45,794 nucleotides of DNA from an uncultured beta proteobacterium (GTDB lineage Bacteria > Pseudomonadota > Gammaproteobacteria > Burkholderiales > Burkholderiaceae): positions 1 to 45,794 of the forward strand of contig CAIOIX010000475.1 in the NCBI GenBank assembly GCA_903858445.1, in the 5' to 3' direction. The position numbers and the translations under genes were made by a program. Shown in pieces: positions 29,173 to 37,732 of this stretch (the stretch's first letter is position 1; each line of letters begins with the position of its first letter). The notes below the pieces were generated by a model, which was not told the origin of the DNA, did no database searches, and was given only the letters and a program-made list of their open reading frames with translations.

Positions 29173-29739
29173 TCAGAACTTTGGTGCAGCATCCCATGCC
29201 AATCCAGCGCTATCTTTGGCATTCATATTAGGGGCGATACCCTCAGGTAAAGGCCACTGAATGGCAATAGTAGGATCATTCCAGGCTAAACATGCTTCAC
29301 TAGTTGGATCATAATAATCAGTGGTTTTATATAAGAACTCTGCCGTCGGCGTAAGCACTAAAAAGCCATGTGCTAACCCCGGGGGAATCCAAAGTTGCTT
29401 GTGATTTCCTGCGCTTAACTCGACCCCAGCCCATTTTCCATAAGTAGGTGATTGAGTGCGGATATCCACCGCGACATCAAATACTGCTCCTGAAACTACA
29501 CGCACTAACTTACCCTGCGTTTGCTCTAACTGATAGTGCAAGCCTCTTAAGGTCCATTGACGAGAAAATGAATGGTTATCTTGAACGAACTCATAATCGC
29601 ACTCAATAGCACTTGCAAAATCTTGCGCATTAAATGATTCTGTAAACCAACCGCGTTCATCACCAAACACCTTTGGCTCTAAAATAAACACATCATGAAT
29701 TGCTGTTGACGTCTTGACTAATTTGGCATTAGAACTCAT
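29173..29739 (-). CDS. rfbC: dTDP-4-dehydrorhamnose 3,5-epimerase
   Basis: RfbC epimerises dTDP-4-keto-6-deoxyglucose at C3 and C5. The cupin shows the FNAQDFASA start region, the catalytic His in LRGLHYQ (about residues 67-73) and LWIPPGLAHGFLVL (about 114-127). The ATG at 29739 shares its first base with the rfbA TGA stop, so translation is coupled; a GTG one codon earlier is possible. 188 residues, typical. Confidence 0.95.
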   Translation of the reverse strand: MSSNAKLVKTSTAIHDVFILEPKVFGDERGWFTESFNAQDFASAIECDYEFVQDNHSFSRQWTLRGLHYQLEQTQGKLVRVVSGAVFDVAVDIRTQSPTYGKWAGVELSAGNHKQLWIPPGLAHGFLVLTPTAEFLYKTTDYYDPTSEACLAWNDPTIAIQWPLPEGIAPNMNAKDSAGLAWDAAPKF

Positions 29740-30665
29740 CACACTGCCTTTTTAGCCGATAAAGAAACTGGCTGGACACTGGTATTGAGCTCATTCAAGA
29801 TCTTGCCAAGGTATTGACCATAGCTATTCTTACTAAGTTGCTTAGCAACCCTCTCGACCGCTTCTGCAGTTATCCAGCCCTGTCGATAAGCAATCTCTTC
29901 CGGACAGGCCACCATCAAACCCTGACGCTTTTGTAGTGTTGCTATAAATCCTGCTGCATCCAATAAAGAATCATGAGTACCGGTATCGAGCCAAGCAAAA
30001 CCACGGCCTAAGATTTCAACACTTAATTGATCTCGCTCTAAATAGGCTCGGTTAACATCCGTGATCTCAAGTTCGCCGCGAGCGCTTGGCTTAATGGAAG
30101 CAGCAATGTCACACACTTGGTTGTCATAGAAATATAGCCCAGTCACTGCGTAATTACTACGCGGCTTCGCAGGCTTCTCTTCAATAGAAACTACTTTGTA
30201 GTCTTTATCAAACTCCACAACACCATAACGCTCGGGATCGGTCACATGATAAGCAAAAACAGTTGCTCCACTTGCACGCTGGTCAGCGCTAGAAAGATTG
30301 GCAACCAGCTCATGGCCGTAAAAAATATTGTCACCCAGAACTAATGCACTAGGATCATTTCCTACGAAATTCTTACCTAAGGTAAAGGCTTGCGCTAAGC
30401 CATCAGGTGAGGGCTGTACACAGTACTGGATATTCAAACCCCATTGAGAGCCATTGCCCAATAATTCTGTAAAACGCGGTGTGTCATGCGGTGTCGAGAT
30501 CAGCAAAATATCCTTGATACCAGCCAACATTAGAGTAGTCAAAGGGTAGTAGACCATCGGCTTGTCATACACCGGCATTAACTGTTTAGAAACAGCCTGC
30601 GTAACTGGATACAAACGGGTGCCGGATCCCCCTGCCAAAATAATACCTTTGCGATTGCCCATCAT
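29739..30665 (-). CDS. rfbA: Glucose-1-phosphate thymidylyltransferase
   Basis: RfbA makes dTDP-glucose from dTTP and glucose-1-phosphate. [20 protein letters not shown] (about 5-24) is the nucleotide-binding signature, with [17 protein letters not shown] next. LGDNIFYG and the [13 protein letters not shown] motif (about 222-234) are also intact. 308 residues; two consecutive ATG codons are candidate starts. Third in rfbB-D-A-C. Confidence 0.96.
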   Translation of the reverse strand: MMGNRKGIILAGGSGTRLYPVTQAVSKQLMPVYDKPMVYYPLTTLMLAGIKDILLISTPHDTPRFTELLGNGSQWGLNIQYCVQPSPDGLAQAFTLGKNFVGNDPSALVLGDNIFYGHELVANLSSADQRASGATVFAYHVTDPERYGVVEFDKDYKVVSIEEKPAKPRSNYAVTGLYFYDNQVCDIAASIKPSARGELEITDVNRAYLERDQLSVEILGRGFAWLDTGTHDSLLDAAGFIATLQKRQGLMVACPEEIAYRQGWITAEAVERVAKQLSKNSYGQYLGKILNELNTSVQPVSLSAKKAV

Positions 30666-30684
30666 GACACCTTTGTTAATCTTA

Positions 30685-31650
30685 CTAAATAAGCTGATTT
30701 TTTGTTAATTCAGAAACATAGTCCCGAACCAAAAGATCCCATTGGGGAAATTGTGACACGACACCGAGACCTTCTAGGGCTTTCTGCAATTTTTGAGTCG
30801 ACATCCTTGAATTCATGGGACGCGGTGCTGGTAAGGGATATTCCGTCGCAGGGATTGGCTTAATATTAATCGCCTCTAACAACAAATTTGCTCCGGCTAC
30901 CTTTGCGATGTCCACCGCCTTGCACGCCAAGCCATGCCAAGTCGTTTCTCCTGCAGGGACCGCATGGTAGATGCCTGAAGGGAAATTTCGGAGCGCTATG
31001 CTGGAATCTGGTGATAAATCGAACATGAAATCGGAACTGAGTTCCGCCAGCCACTGCGCACTCGTGGGCACTCCAAATTGATCGGCAATCACTTTTAATT
31101 CAGGGCGGTCTTTTGCTAATCGCAAAATAGTCCGAATAAAGTTAGCGCCATCGCCATAGACCCAGCTTGTTCTGAAAATGGCATAGTGAGCTTGAGAACT
31201 CTTTATTTTTGAAAAGGCTTCGAGTATTAAACGCTCTCCTTCGGCCTTGCTCTTACCATAGATTCCCAGAGGGGAAACAGGATGATCTTCAGTATAAAAA
31301 ATAGATCCCTGACCATCAAAAACGTAATCAGTGGAATAGTGTAATAAATAGGCACCGTTAACAGCAGCATACTTGGCAAGCAACCCAGGTAAAGCAGCAT
31401 TAATAGCGAAAGATAGCTCGACTTCTTCCTCGGCCTTATCTACCGCCGTATAGGCCGCGGCATTGATCACAACCTTTGGTTGAAAGTCCTCGAGAATTTT
31501 CTCGAGGGCGCCTAAATCAGCAAGATCGCAGTCCTGTCGACCGATATAGCGGATATCCACTTCAGAAAGTCTGCCCTGGAAAAGACTTAGGAACTCTTTC
31601 TGAAAAGCCTTGCCAAGCTGACCATCTTTGCCGATTACTAAAATCTTCAT
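30685..31650 (-). CDS. rfbD: dTDP-4-dehydrorhamnose reductase
   Basis: RfbD reduces the 4-keto group to give dTDP-L-rhamnose. The N-terminal [16 protein letters not shown] (2-17) binds NAD(P)H; STDYVFDG and [11 protein letters not shown] (Tyr/Lys catalytic pair) follow, and FRTSWVYG is conserved. At 321 residues it is a little longer than the common 290-300, because of small insertions around the catalytic helix and near the C-terminus. ATG directly follows the rfbB stop codon. Confidence 0.95.
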   Translation of the reverse strand: MKILVIGKDGQLGKAFQKEFLSLFQGRLSEVDIRYIGRQDCDLADLGALEKILEDFQPKVVINAAAYTAVDKAEEEVELSFAINAALPGLLAKYAAVNGAYLLHYSTDYVFDGQGSIFYTEDHPVSPLGIYGKSKAEGERLILEAFSKIKSSQAHYAIFRTSWVYGDGANFIRTILRLAKDRPELKVIADQFGVPTSAQWLAELSSDFMFDLSPDSSIALRNFPSGIYHAVPAGETTWHGLACKAVDIAKVAGANLLLEAINIKPIPATEYPLPAPRPMNSRMSTQKLQKALEGLGVVSQFPQWDLLVRDYVSELTKNQLI

Positions 31651-32709
31651 TTAGCTATATTGCTTTTGCAGCCATTCGCGGTAAGAACCACTAACCACAC
31701 CCTCAACCCACTGAGGGTTATCTAGATACCACTGAACTGTCTTGCGAATACCAGTCTCAAAGGTCTCGTTAGGCTTCCAACCCAGTTCACGCTCCACTTT
31801 GCTGGCATCAATGGCATAACGTCGATCGTGACCAGGGCGATCTTTGACAAAAGTAATTTGATCGGCATAAGGCTTGCCATCGGCACGTGGCTTTAAGTCG
31901 TCCAACATTGCGCAAATAGTATTCACCACATCCAGATTGGCTTTCTCATTCCAACCGCCAATGTTGTAAGTCTCGCCCAATCTACCCTTGGCAAGCACCT
32001 CACGAATAGCGGAGCAATGATCACCAACATATAACCAATCACGCACTTGTTGGCCATCACCATAAATTGGTAGCGCCTTGCTATTAAGGGCATTCAAAAT
32101 CACCAGAGGAATTAATTTCTCTGGAAAATGATATGGACCATAGTTGTTAGAGCAGTTAGTTGTTACTACCGGGAAACCATAGGTATGAAACCAGGCGCGC
32201 ACCAAGTGATCAGAGGCTGCCTTGGAAGCTGAATAAGGACTATTAGGTTCATAAGCCTTTACTTCAGTAAAGGCGGGATCTGACGCAGAGAGTGATCCAT
32301 AGACCTCGTCGGTTGAGACATGATGAAAGCGAAATTGCTGCTTGTCATGGCCATCAAGCCCATTCCAGTACTCCCGCGCGCACTCGAGCAAGTTAAAAGT
32401 ACCCACAATATTCGTTTGCACAAAGTCCGATGGTCCATGAATAGATCGGTCTACGTGACTCTCAGCAGCAAAATTAATGATAGCTCGAGGCCGATGCTCG
32501 GCAAGTAATCTCTTAACCAGTATCTGATCGCCAATATCACCATGCACAAACACATGGCGAGGATCATTTTTAAGGGGTTCTAAGGTAGCCAAATTACCTG
32601 CATAGGTTAATTTATCTAAAGTAAGGATGGGTTCTGCAACTGAATTGGATAACCAATCTAAAACAAAATTACCACCAATAAATCCGGCACCGCCAGTTAC
32701 TAAAATCAC
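31651..32709 (-). CDS. rfbB: dTDP-glucose 4,6-dehydratase
   Basis: RfbB starts the rhamnose branch by forming dTDP-4-keto-6-deoxyglucose. [19 protein letters not shown] (1-19), the STDEVYGSL motif and [17 protein letters not shown] with the catalytic Tyr/Lys are complete. 352 residues. The start is GTG with GGAGG four bases upstream. First gene of the rfbBDAC-waaC run; its promoter must lie in the gap before the glycan island. Confidence 0.96.
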   Translation of the reverse strand: MILVTGGAGFIGGNFVLDWLSNSVAEPILTLDKLTYAGNLATLEPLKNDPRHVFVHGDIGDQILVKRLLAEHRPRAIINFAAESHVDRSIHGPSDFVQTNIVGTFNLLECAREYWNGLDGHDKQQFRFHHVSTDEVYGSLSASDPAFTEVKAYEPNSPYSASKAASDHLVRAWFHTYGFPVVTTNCSNNYGPYHFPEKLIPLVILNALNSKALPIYGDGQQVRDWLYVGDHCSAIREVLAKGRLGETYNIGGWNEKANLDVVNTICAMLDDLKPRADGKPYADQITFVKDRPGHDRRYAIDASKVERELGWKPNETFETGIRKTVQWYLDNPQWVEGVVSGSYREWLQKQYS

Positions 32710-33040
32710 AAATCCTCCAATGGGAGTTAATCATTAGGCATCCAGCAGTAAAGCATTGAATGACTCAGTTGCCCTTAAATAATACCAACACATTTAATCT
32801 TTTTATAAACATTGAGGCTATTGAGGCGTCGGATGACACTCGGAATTCTGAATGTCTTACAAGTCACCTATAACTGGACTCCATTGGCATGAAAGAGGGT
32901 ATTTCATAGGAATAAGTCCGAATCTATGAAAATAAGGTTTCTCTATCTGCAGTTAAAATTAAAACTAGCCGAATATTCCACCCCCTTAATTGCCTTAATG
33001 TATCTTAAAAAACGGTGCTTTCTCTCCCACGGCTAATCCA
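32710..33040. other. Gene-free gap between rfbB and the acyltransferase
   Basis: A 331-base divergent gap that should contain promoters for the rfb operon and the acyltransferase. It holds two adjacent copies of ATTGAGGC (32811-32818 and 32820-32827) and an 8-bp inverted repeat (32902-32931). A 36-codon frame (32926-33036) is open but lacks a ribosome binding site. No JUMPstart/ops element (GGCGGTAG) was seen. Confidence 0.5.
32902..32931. repeat. 8-bp inverted repeat upstream of the acyltransferase
   Basis: TTTCATAG at 32902-32909 is the exact reverse complement of CTATGAAA at 32924-32931, with a 14-base spacer. It lies 110 bases before the acyltransferase start and could be an operator or a leader hairpin. 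No known regulator site was recognised. Confidence 0.3.
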
Positions 33041-35040
33041 ATGCTAAAAAAAATCGCCCCCCCTACCTCCAATAACTATCGACCCGATATCGATGGCCTA
33101 CGTGCCTTGGCTATTATTTTGGTAGTTATCTACCACGCCTTTCCAACGGTTGCCACTGGAGGCTTCATTGGTGTTGATATCTTTTTTGTTATTTCTGGTT
33201 TTTTAATTTCCACCATTATCTATACCCAATTAAATTCTGGTTATTTTAGTTTTTCGCAGTTTTACATACACGAATTAAGCGAATTTTCCCTGCATTATTT
33301 ATCGTTCTAACGTTTTGTTTTGCATTTGGTTGGTTTAATTTATTGGCCGATGAATTTCAGCAATTGGGAATGCATATTTTTGGTGGCGCAAGCTTTATCT
33401 CAAACTTCATCCTTTGGAATGAGAGTGGCTACTTTGATAATGGCTCGGAAACCAAACCACTTTTGCATTTATGGTCTCTAGGGATTGAAGAACAGTTTTA
33501 TTTCATTTGGCCGATATTGCTTTGGTTTGCCTCTAAGAAAAAAATAAATTTTCTTTTATTGGGGTTGCTTGTTGGATGTATTTCTTTTTTCTCAAACCTA
33601 TATGAATTTCACTATGGACTAAACCCTTCCTCAGCATTTTATTTGCCCATCACTCGATTTTGGGAGCTTATGGCCGGGGCAATCTTAGCGTATGTGCAAC
33701 TTAATAAAAAAATTATTTGTGATCGATTAAGTTATCACCGTATTTCTAAGGGTGTTTATGAGGCCCTGAAAGAAAAAAATAATAAAGTGCTTATTGAAAA
33801 TGGACTATCAATTTTAGGAGTCATTCTTTTAGCATCAGGCGTTTTACTCATTACAAAAAATTCTCCATTTCCTGGCTACTGGGGATTGCTACCTGTTTTA
33901 GGTGCTGTACTTATTATCAGCGCAGGGCAGAAGGCATGGATCAACCGCCTTATTTTATCCAATCGCCTCTTGGTTTGGATTGGTCTAATTAGCTTTCCGC
34001 TATACCTTTGGCACTGGCCTTTGCTTTCATTTGCCCATCTACTTCAGGGGAGCATGCCGTCAGTAGAGCTGAGGCTAATCATCCTACTGGCTTCCATACT
34101 ATTGTCGGCAGCAACCTATTATCTTCTCGAAAAACCGATCAGAAGCAACAATTTCAACCGGATCAAAGCCTTTACGCTAATTTTTTTATTGGCGATTATT
34201 GGGTTTCTTGGTCTAAACACTTACCAGCGTGATGGTTTAACTTTTAGACTCAATCAAATTCGCTTTAGACTCCCGCCAACTTTGCAATCATTATCACTAA
34301 AATATCCATCTGCCTCAGGCCTAGATTTAGCGCCCGCTAAATTAAATTGCTCTTCACACCAGTCGAATGCAAATGATCATTCCTTGGAAAATTGTTTAAG
34401 CCCCACCGAGCTACTAAAGCCAGCCATTTTTATCTGGGGTGACTCCTATGCAGCACACTTAACGACTGGCTATGAAGCGCGCTTTGGCAGTAAATATCAA
34501 ATCACGCGGAAGTTCTATAACGGGTGCCCACCGATTATGGATATGGAGCTGGCAAATCGCAAAAATTGCACTTCAGAGAATGAAAAAATCTATGCGCAGG
34601 TATTGAGCGAACGTCCGGCTAAAGTAATTTTGGCTGCCAATTGGACGGACTACGATTGGAGAAAAATTGAGGGGACGATCACAAAACTTCACCAGGCTGG
34701 TTATCAGGATATTGATTTGATTGGGCCTGCCCCAGTCTGGAGTGATGGACTTTATAAGCAACTCTATCTCAAATTTTTAACAGATAAAGACTCCAATATC
34801 CCCTATCGCATGAAGTTTGGCCTCAATAAAGACAAGGATTTTTTATCCATCGATTCAGCCTTGGAAAAAATGGCTAAACGACTAGGTGTGCGCTATATCT
34901 CCATTTCTAAAATTCTATGCAATCTAGAAGGCTGTATTACACGTTTTGGAGAAACCAGCGATACGCTTGAAAGTATTGACGCAGGCCACTTTACTAAAAT
35001 TACCTCTCAATATGTTGTCTTCCACTTTCCCGAACCCTAA
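33041..35040 (+). pseudogene. Frameshifted OafA/YrhL-type acyltransferase with SGNH domain
   Basis: Two reading frames make one protein. The first (33041-33310) gives [20 protein letters not shown] and [17 protein letters not shown], the start of an acyltransferase-3 membrane domain, then derails after FYI. The normal continuation ([20 protein letters not shown]) is read one frame over from 33271, so one base is missing near 33269-33270, most simply from CGACGA to CACGA. Repaired, the protein is 666 residues: about ten membrane helices, then a periplasmic SGNH domain with GDSYAAHL and a terminal DAGH catalytic pair. Such enzymes O-acetylate LPS or other glycans. Either the gene is dead or this is a sequencing error. 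ATG start; AT-richer than neighbours. Confidence 0.85.
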
Positions 35041-35121
35041 TCTCATAACACTCATTGGTACATATCAAAGGTGGTAATTACAATTGAACAATTCACTTTG
35101 GCACTTAAAAGGTAGGGATCT

Positions 35122-36078
35122 ATGACAGCAATCCGGGTTTCAACACTGGGCGTGTCCGAGGACTATCAAACGGGTCTAATTCCAGCAACATTTAAAGCCT
35201 TGGGATACCAAATCAAATGGACCAAGCCTAATGATTGTGACTTGTTAGTTATCGGCCCTTTTCAGAATTTAAACAGAAAAAAACTGGGATGGTGTCCTAA
35301 ACCTCTTAGAACAACTGTTTCAAATTTAAATGACTCTCTAAGTTCAATTTTTACATCTAGAAAAACATTCCCAATAAGCCTATTTCAAACCGGGGAGAAT
35401 ATCCGTTTTGATTTTATAAATGCTGACTATTCAATCACTTTTGATCTTGGAATAAGCAACCCACAACATTTACGTATGCCTTATTGGATGGAAATGGTTG
35501 ATTGGTCATCTGAGGGCGTTACCGGCAATCAGAATCCAAGATATGGGCGCCTATTAAACCTAGAGCGTTTAATGCATCCCCTGGGAGATAGTTTTCTTAG
35601 TAGGCCAAATAAGGCTGCGATTTTTGCGTCTCACCTAAGAGAGCCAAGGGGCACACTTTTAAATGCAGTTAAAAAAGAAATAGAAGTTGTTGAGTTTGGC
35701 AGTTTGTTTAATGCGAACATCAAGAATCATTCAGTAAGTGGCTTGATTAAGTATGATGAGCTGCAAAACTTTGCTTTTAATCTATGCCCGGAAAATGGCA
35801 TGTTCCCGGGCTATTACACTGAAAAGATTCCTGAAGCATTTATGGCGGAGTGTCTGCCAATTACTTGGGCAGATAACAACGTGAAAGTGGACTTTAATCC
35901 CAAAGCTTTTATTAATCTGGCACCAATGTCAGGCAGCAACTTCACTGAATTATCAGAGATATTGCATTCTAAGAGTATCTTGTCAACTTATGCTGAACAA
36001 CCCTTGATCCTCAAAAAACCCTCTATCGAGCCTCTAAAGATTTACCTTAAAGAAGTTATTGCAGCTGCCCTATCTTAG
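35122..36078 (+). CDS. Glycosyltransferase family 10 (alpha-1,3-fucosyltransferase-like)
   Basis: A 318-residue protein whose C-terminal half has the GT10 signature: FNLCPEN (219-225), GYYTEKIPEAF (230-240) and DFNPKAFIN (257-265), closely matching bacterial alpha-1,3-fucosyltransferases that use GDP-fucose. The N-terminal half is divergent and gives no acceptor clue. ATG 35122 follows AAAGGTAGGGA. It lies in the glycan island, downstream of the broken acyltransferase. The GDP-mannose dehydratase at 9.2 kb could supply the first step of GDP-fucose. Some GT10-like enzymes use other sugars, so donor specificity is inferred. Confidence 0.85.
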   Translation: MTAIRVSTLGVSEDYQTGLIPATFKALGYQIKWTKPNDCDLLVIGPFQNLNRKKLGWCPKPLRTTVSNLNDSLSSIFTSRKTFPISLFQTGENIRFDFINADYSITFDLGISNPQHLRMPYWMEMVDWSSEGVTGNQNPRYGRLLNLERLMHPLGDSFLSRPNKAAIFASHLREPRGTLLNAVKKEIEVVEFGSLFNANIKNHSVSGLIKYDELQNFAFNLCPENGMFPGYYTEKIPEAFMAECLPITWADNNVKVDFNPKAFINLAPMSGSNFTELSEILHSKSILSTYAEQPLILKKPSIEPLKIYLKEVIAAALS

Positions 36079-36111
36079 TTCAAGACCTTGGAAACCAAGG
36101 TCTTGAACTAA
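36075..36111. terminator. 17-bp perfect bidirectional terminator hairpin
   Basis: The arms 36075-36091 and 36095-36111 are exact reverse complements around the loop AAA. The hairpin spans the single-base junction of the convergent GT10 and GT25 genes, contains both stop codons, and encodes the last nine residues of GT25. No T tract of canonical length follows either arm, but stem length and position support termination or 3'-end protection for both transcripts. Confidence 0.75.
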
Positions 36112-36814
36112 TAAGGCGGTCTAGCACTCTAGCCACGGATCTCAAGCGCTTTCTGAAGCCCTTTACTGGTGAGCGCTCAACCCTATCATCAATAGTTGAT
36201 TTCACACGCGTGATGTCAACTGGATAAGGTCTAATCGCTAAAAATTCTAAGCCGTGCTTTTGGTAATGCTCTAGGAAGTGGTCAACAGGCTCATATATAT
36301 CCACAGAAGACTCTATTAATTGCTTTGCAACATCCTGCTTTAATAGGTATGCAGTTGCACCAACAGCATCCCCTCGATTCTTAACCAAGCTCACGCCGGC
36401 TTCAGTTCTCAAGGTTTGATAGGGAACTTCATATAAGCCTTGCAACCTCACAAAATTCCAGTCAGGCATAGTGTTTAATAAAGTTACTATTGTTTTCTCA
36501 AAGTCTGGAGACAAAACAAAGTCATCCTCCATGACTAATGTTGGCATACCCTCTTGAACACAAAAATCCCATGCTTTCTTATGAGAAAGGTAGCAACCAA
36601 TTTCATTAGGAGTCAAAGCATATCCTTGCAATAACTTCACTTTATTTGCCTTGTACTCCACTGGCGAAGAAATCAAAGTTGATCCATCAACAGCATCTAT
36701 AAATTTCCAGGGTAGAGAAATTTTTGCCATTTCCTCTATGACCTTTTTCCTACGATCAAGCGACCTCTTGAGAGATATCACTAAAATCTGTAGCCGCAGT
36801 TCAGTAGGGATCAT
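36080..36814 (-). CDS. Glycosyltransferase family 25 protein
   Basis: A 244-residue GT25 (LPS galactosyltransferase/LOS glycosyltransferase) protein. ISLKRSLDRR (13-22), EIGCYLSHKKAW (71-82) and the metal-binding EDD at 96-98 are the family landmarks; in bacteria these enzymes extend LPS outer core or O-antigen with galactose or similar sugars. The C-terminus ISSRPWFPRS is encoded inside the terminator hairpin. ATG start; 13 bases downstream of the DxD-protein gene on the same strand. Confidence 0.9.
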   Translation of the reverse strand: MIPTELRLQILVISLKRSLDRRKKVIEEMAKISLPWKFIDAVDGSTLISSPVEYKANKVKLLQGYALTPNEIGCYLSHKKAWDFCVQEGMPTLVMEDDFVLSPDFEKTIVTLLNTMPDWNFVRLQGLYEVPYQTLRTEAGVSLVKNRGDAVGATAYLLKQDVAKQLIESSVDIYEPVDHFLEHYQKHGLEFLAIRPYPVDITRVKSTIDDRVERSPVKGFRKRLRSVARVLDRLISSRPWFPRS

Positions 36815-36827
36815 AAAAAATATGTTT

Positions 36828-37730
36828 TCATAAAAGGTAACTTTGTAAATAACGGCCGAGTCTTTTTAACTTTTTAAGTGCTCTGGAAAAAATAGATTTT
36901 TGACTGCCGCCATAATCTAAACTCAAATCCCAGCTGGATTGATAAATTACACCTAAATAATTCTCTTTAAGCTTAGCGGTAGACTCACCCAACCTTCTCA
37001 GTAGAAAATAATGCCAGTCATAGTAATAGACTCGAAATAACTGCTCTATTGGGTGCAAGGGAATCGCCTGAAAATTTAACAAGGCCTCTAGATAAAGCAG
37101 CGTCTCAGGATGTTCTGCAGTGCAGAGGTCCCAAAAGGTCAGTCCACGCGGCTTTAGGTAGCTTTGATCTAGGGACTCCCATACCTTGGCAGACCATATA
37201 AACGGTGGACAAGGGCAATAGTAATTTGGGCCATTGCGATTAAAAAGGGCTCTAACTCTATCGCCCTCAGCCCGAAGATTTGCAGGTGCTCTCTCGTGCC
37301 CTCGGTTAAAGGCCAATTGAAAATATTCTTTATTCTGATAAATAACTGTATAGGGATCACCATTGCTCCCCAGAAAATCAGATTTCTTAAAGTCTTTTAT
37401 AAAAATACAATCTGAATCTAAGCAAACATAGTTTAGACATAAGTTAAGGCGCCAAAATTCTGATTTAATAACCTGCTGAGAAAGGCTCCCAGACTTGGAT
37501 TTTTCTATTCCATCAGGGGCTTGTTCATTTGCAGAAATAATAGACTCATCTGATACCCACCGATAGCCATCTGACCCCAAAATGCTGACCAATTGATCAT
37601 ATTGAGATTCTGGGGTGGATATATAAAAGGGAATGTGATCTTTGTTGTAGCTTTGCACTGAGGCAAGCAATTGCTTTAAGCGTAAAAAATCTTTGCGGTA
37701 AGACTTGCAGTAAAGGACGACGTCTTCCAA
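36828..37730 (-). CDS. Putative DxD glycosyltransferase, DUF6492-like
   Basis: About 300 residues, not recognised with certainty. It begins EDVVLYCKSYRKDFLRLKQL, has SLSQQVIKSEFWRL and then CLDSDCIFI, a DSD motif like the metal-binding DxD of GT-A transferases; the pattern resembles DUF6492 proteins. No ATG fits. A TTG at 37730 has AAAAGG seven bases upstream and is preferred; a TTG at 37736 overlaps the preceding stop as TTGA. An open frame to 37802 would overlap the preceding gene by 70 bases. Likely coupled to that gene and part of the same glycan assembly set. Confidence 0.65.
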   Translation of the reverse strand: MEDVVLYCKSYRKDFLRLKQLLASVQSYNKDHIPFYISTPESQYDQLVSILGSDGYRWVSDESIISANEQAPDGIEKSKSGSLSQQVIKSEFWRLNLCLNYVCLDSDCIFIKDFKKSDFLGSNGDPYTVIYQNKEYFQLAFNRGHERAPANLRAEGDRVRALFNRNGPNYYCPCPPFIWSAKVWESLDQSYLKPRGLTFWDLCTAEHPETLLYLEALLNFQAIPLHPIEQLFRVYYYDWHYFLLRRLGESTAKLKENYLGVIYQSSWDLSLDYGGSQKSIFSRALKKLKRLGRYLQSYLL

Positions 37731-37732
37731 GT

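Noticed and set aside
32926-33036. 36-codon open frame (MKIRFLYLQLKLKLAEYS...) just before the acyltransferase
   Set aside because: No ribosome binding site at usable spacing, no recognisable family, and it lies over the inverted repeat; chance in AT-rich DNA is likely.
33260-33280. Phase-variable switch in the acyltransferase
   Set aside because: No homopolymer or simple repeat at the frameshift point.
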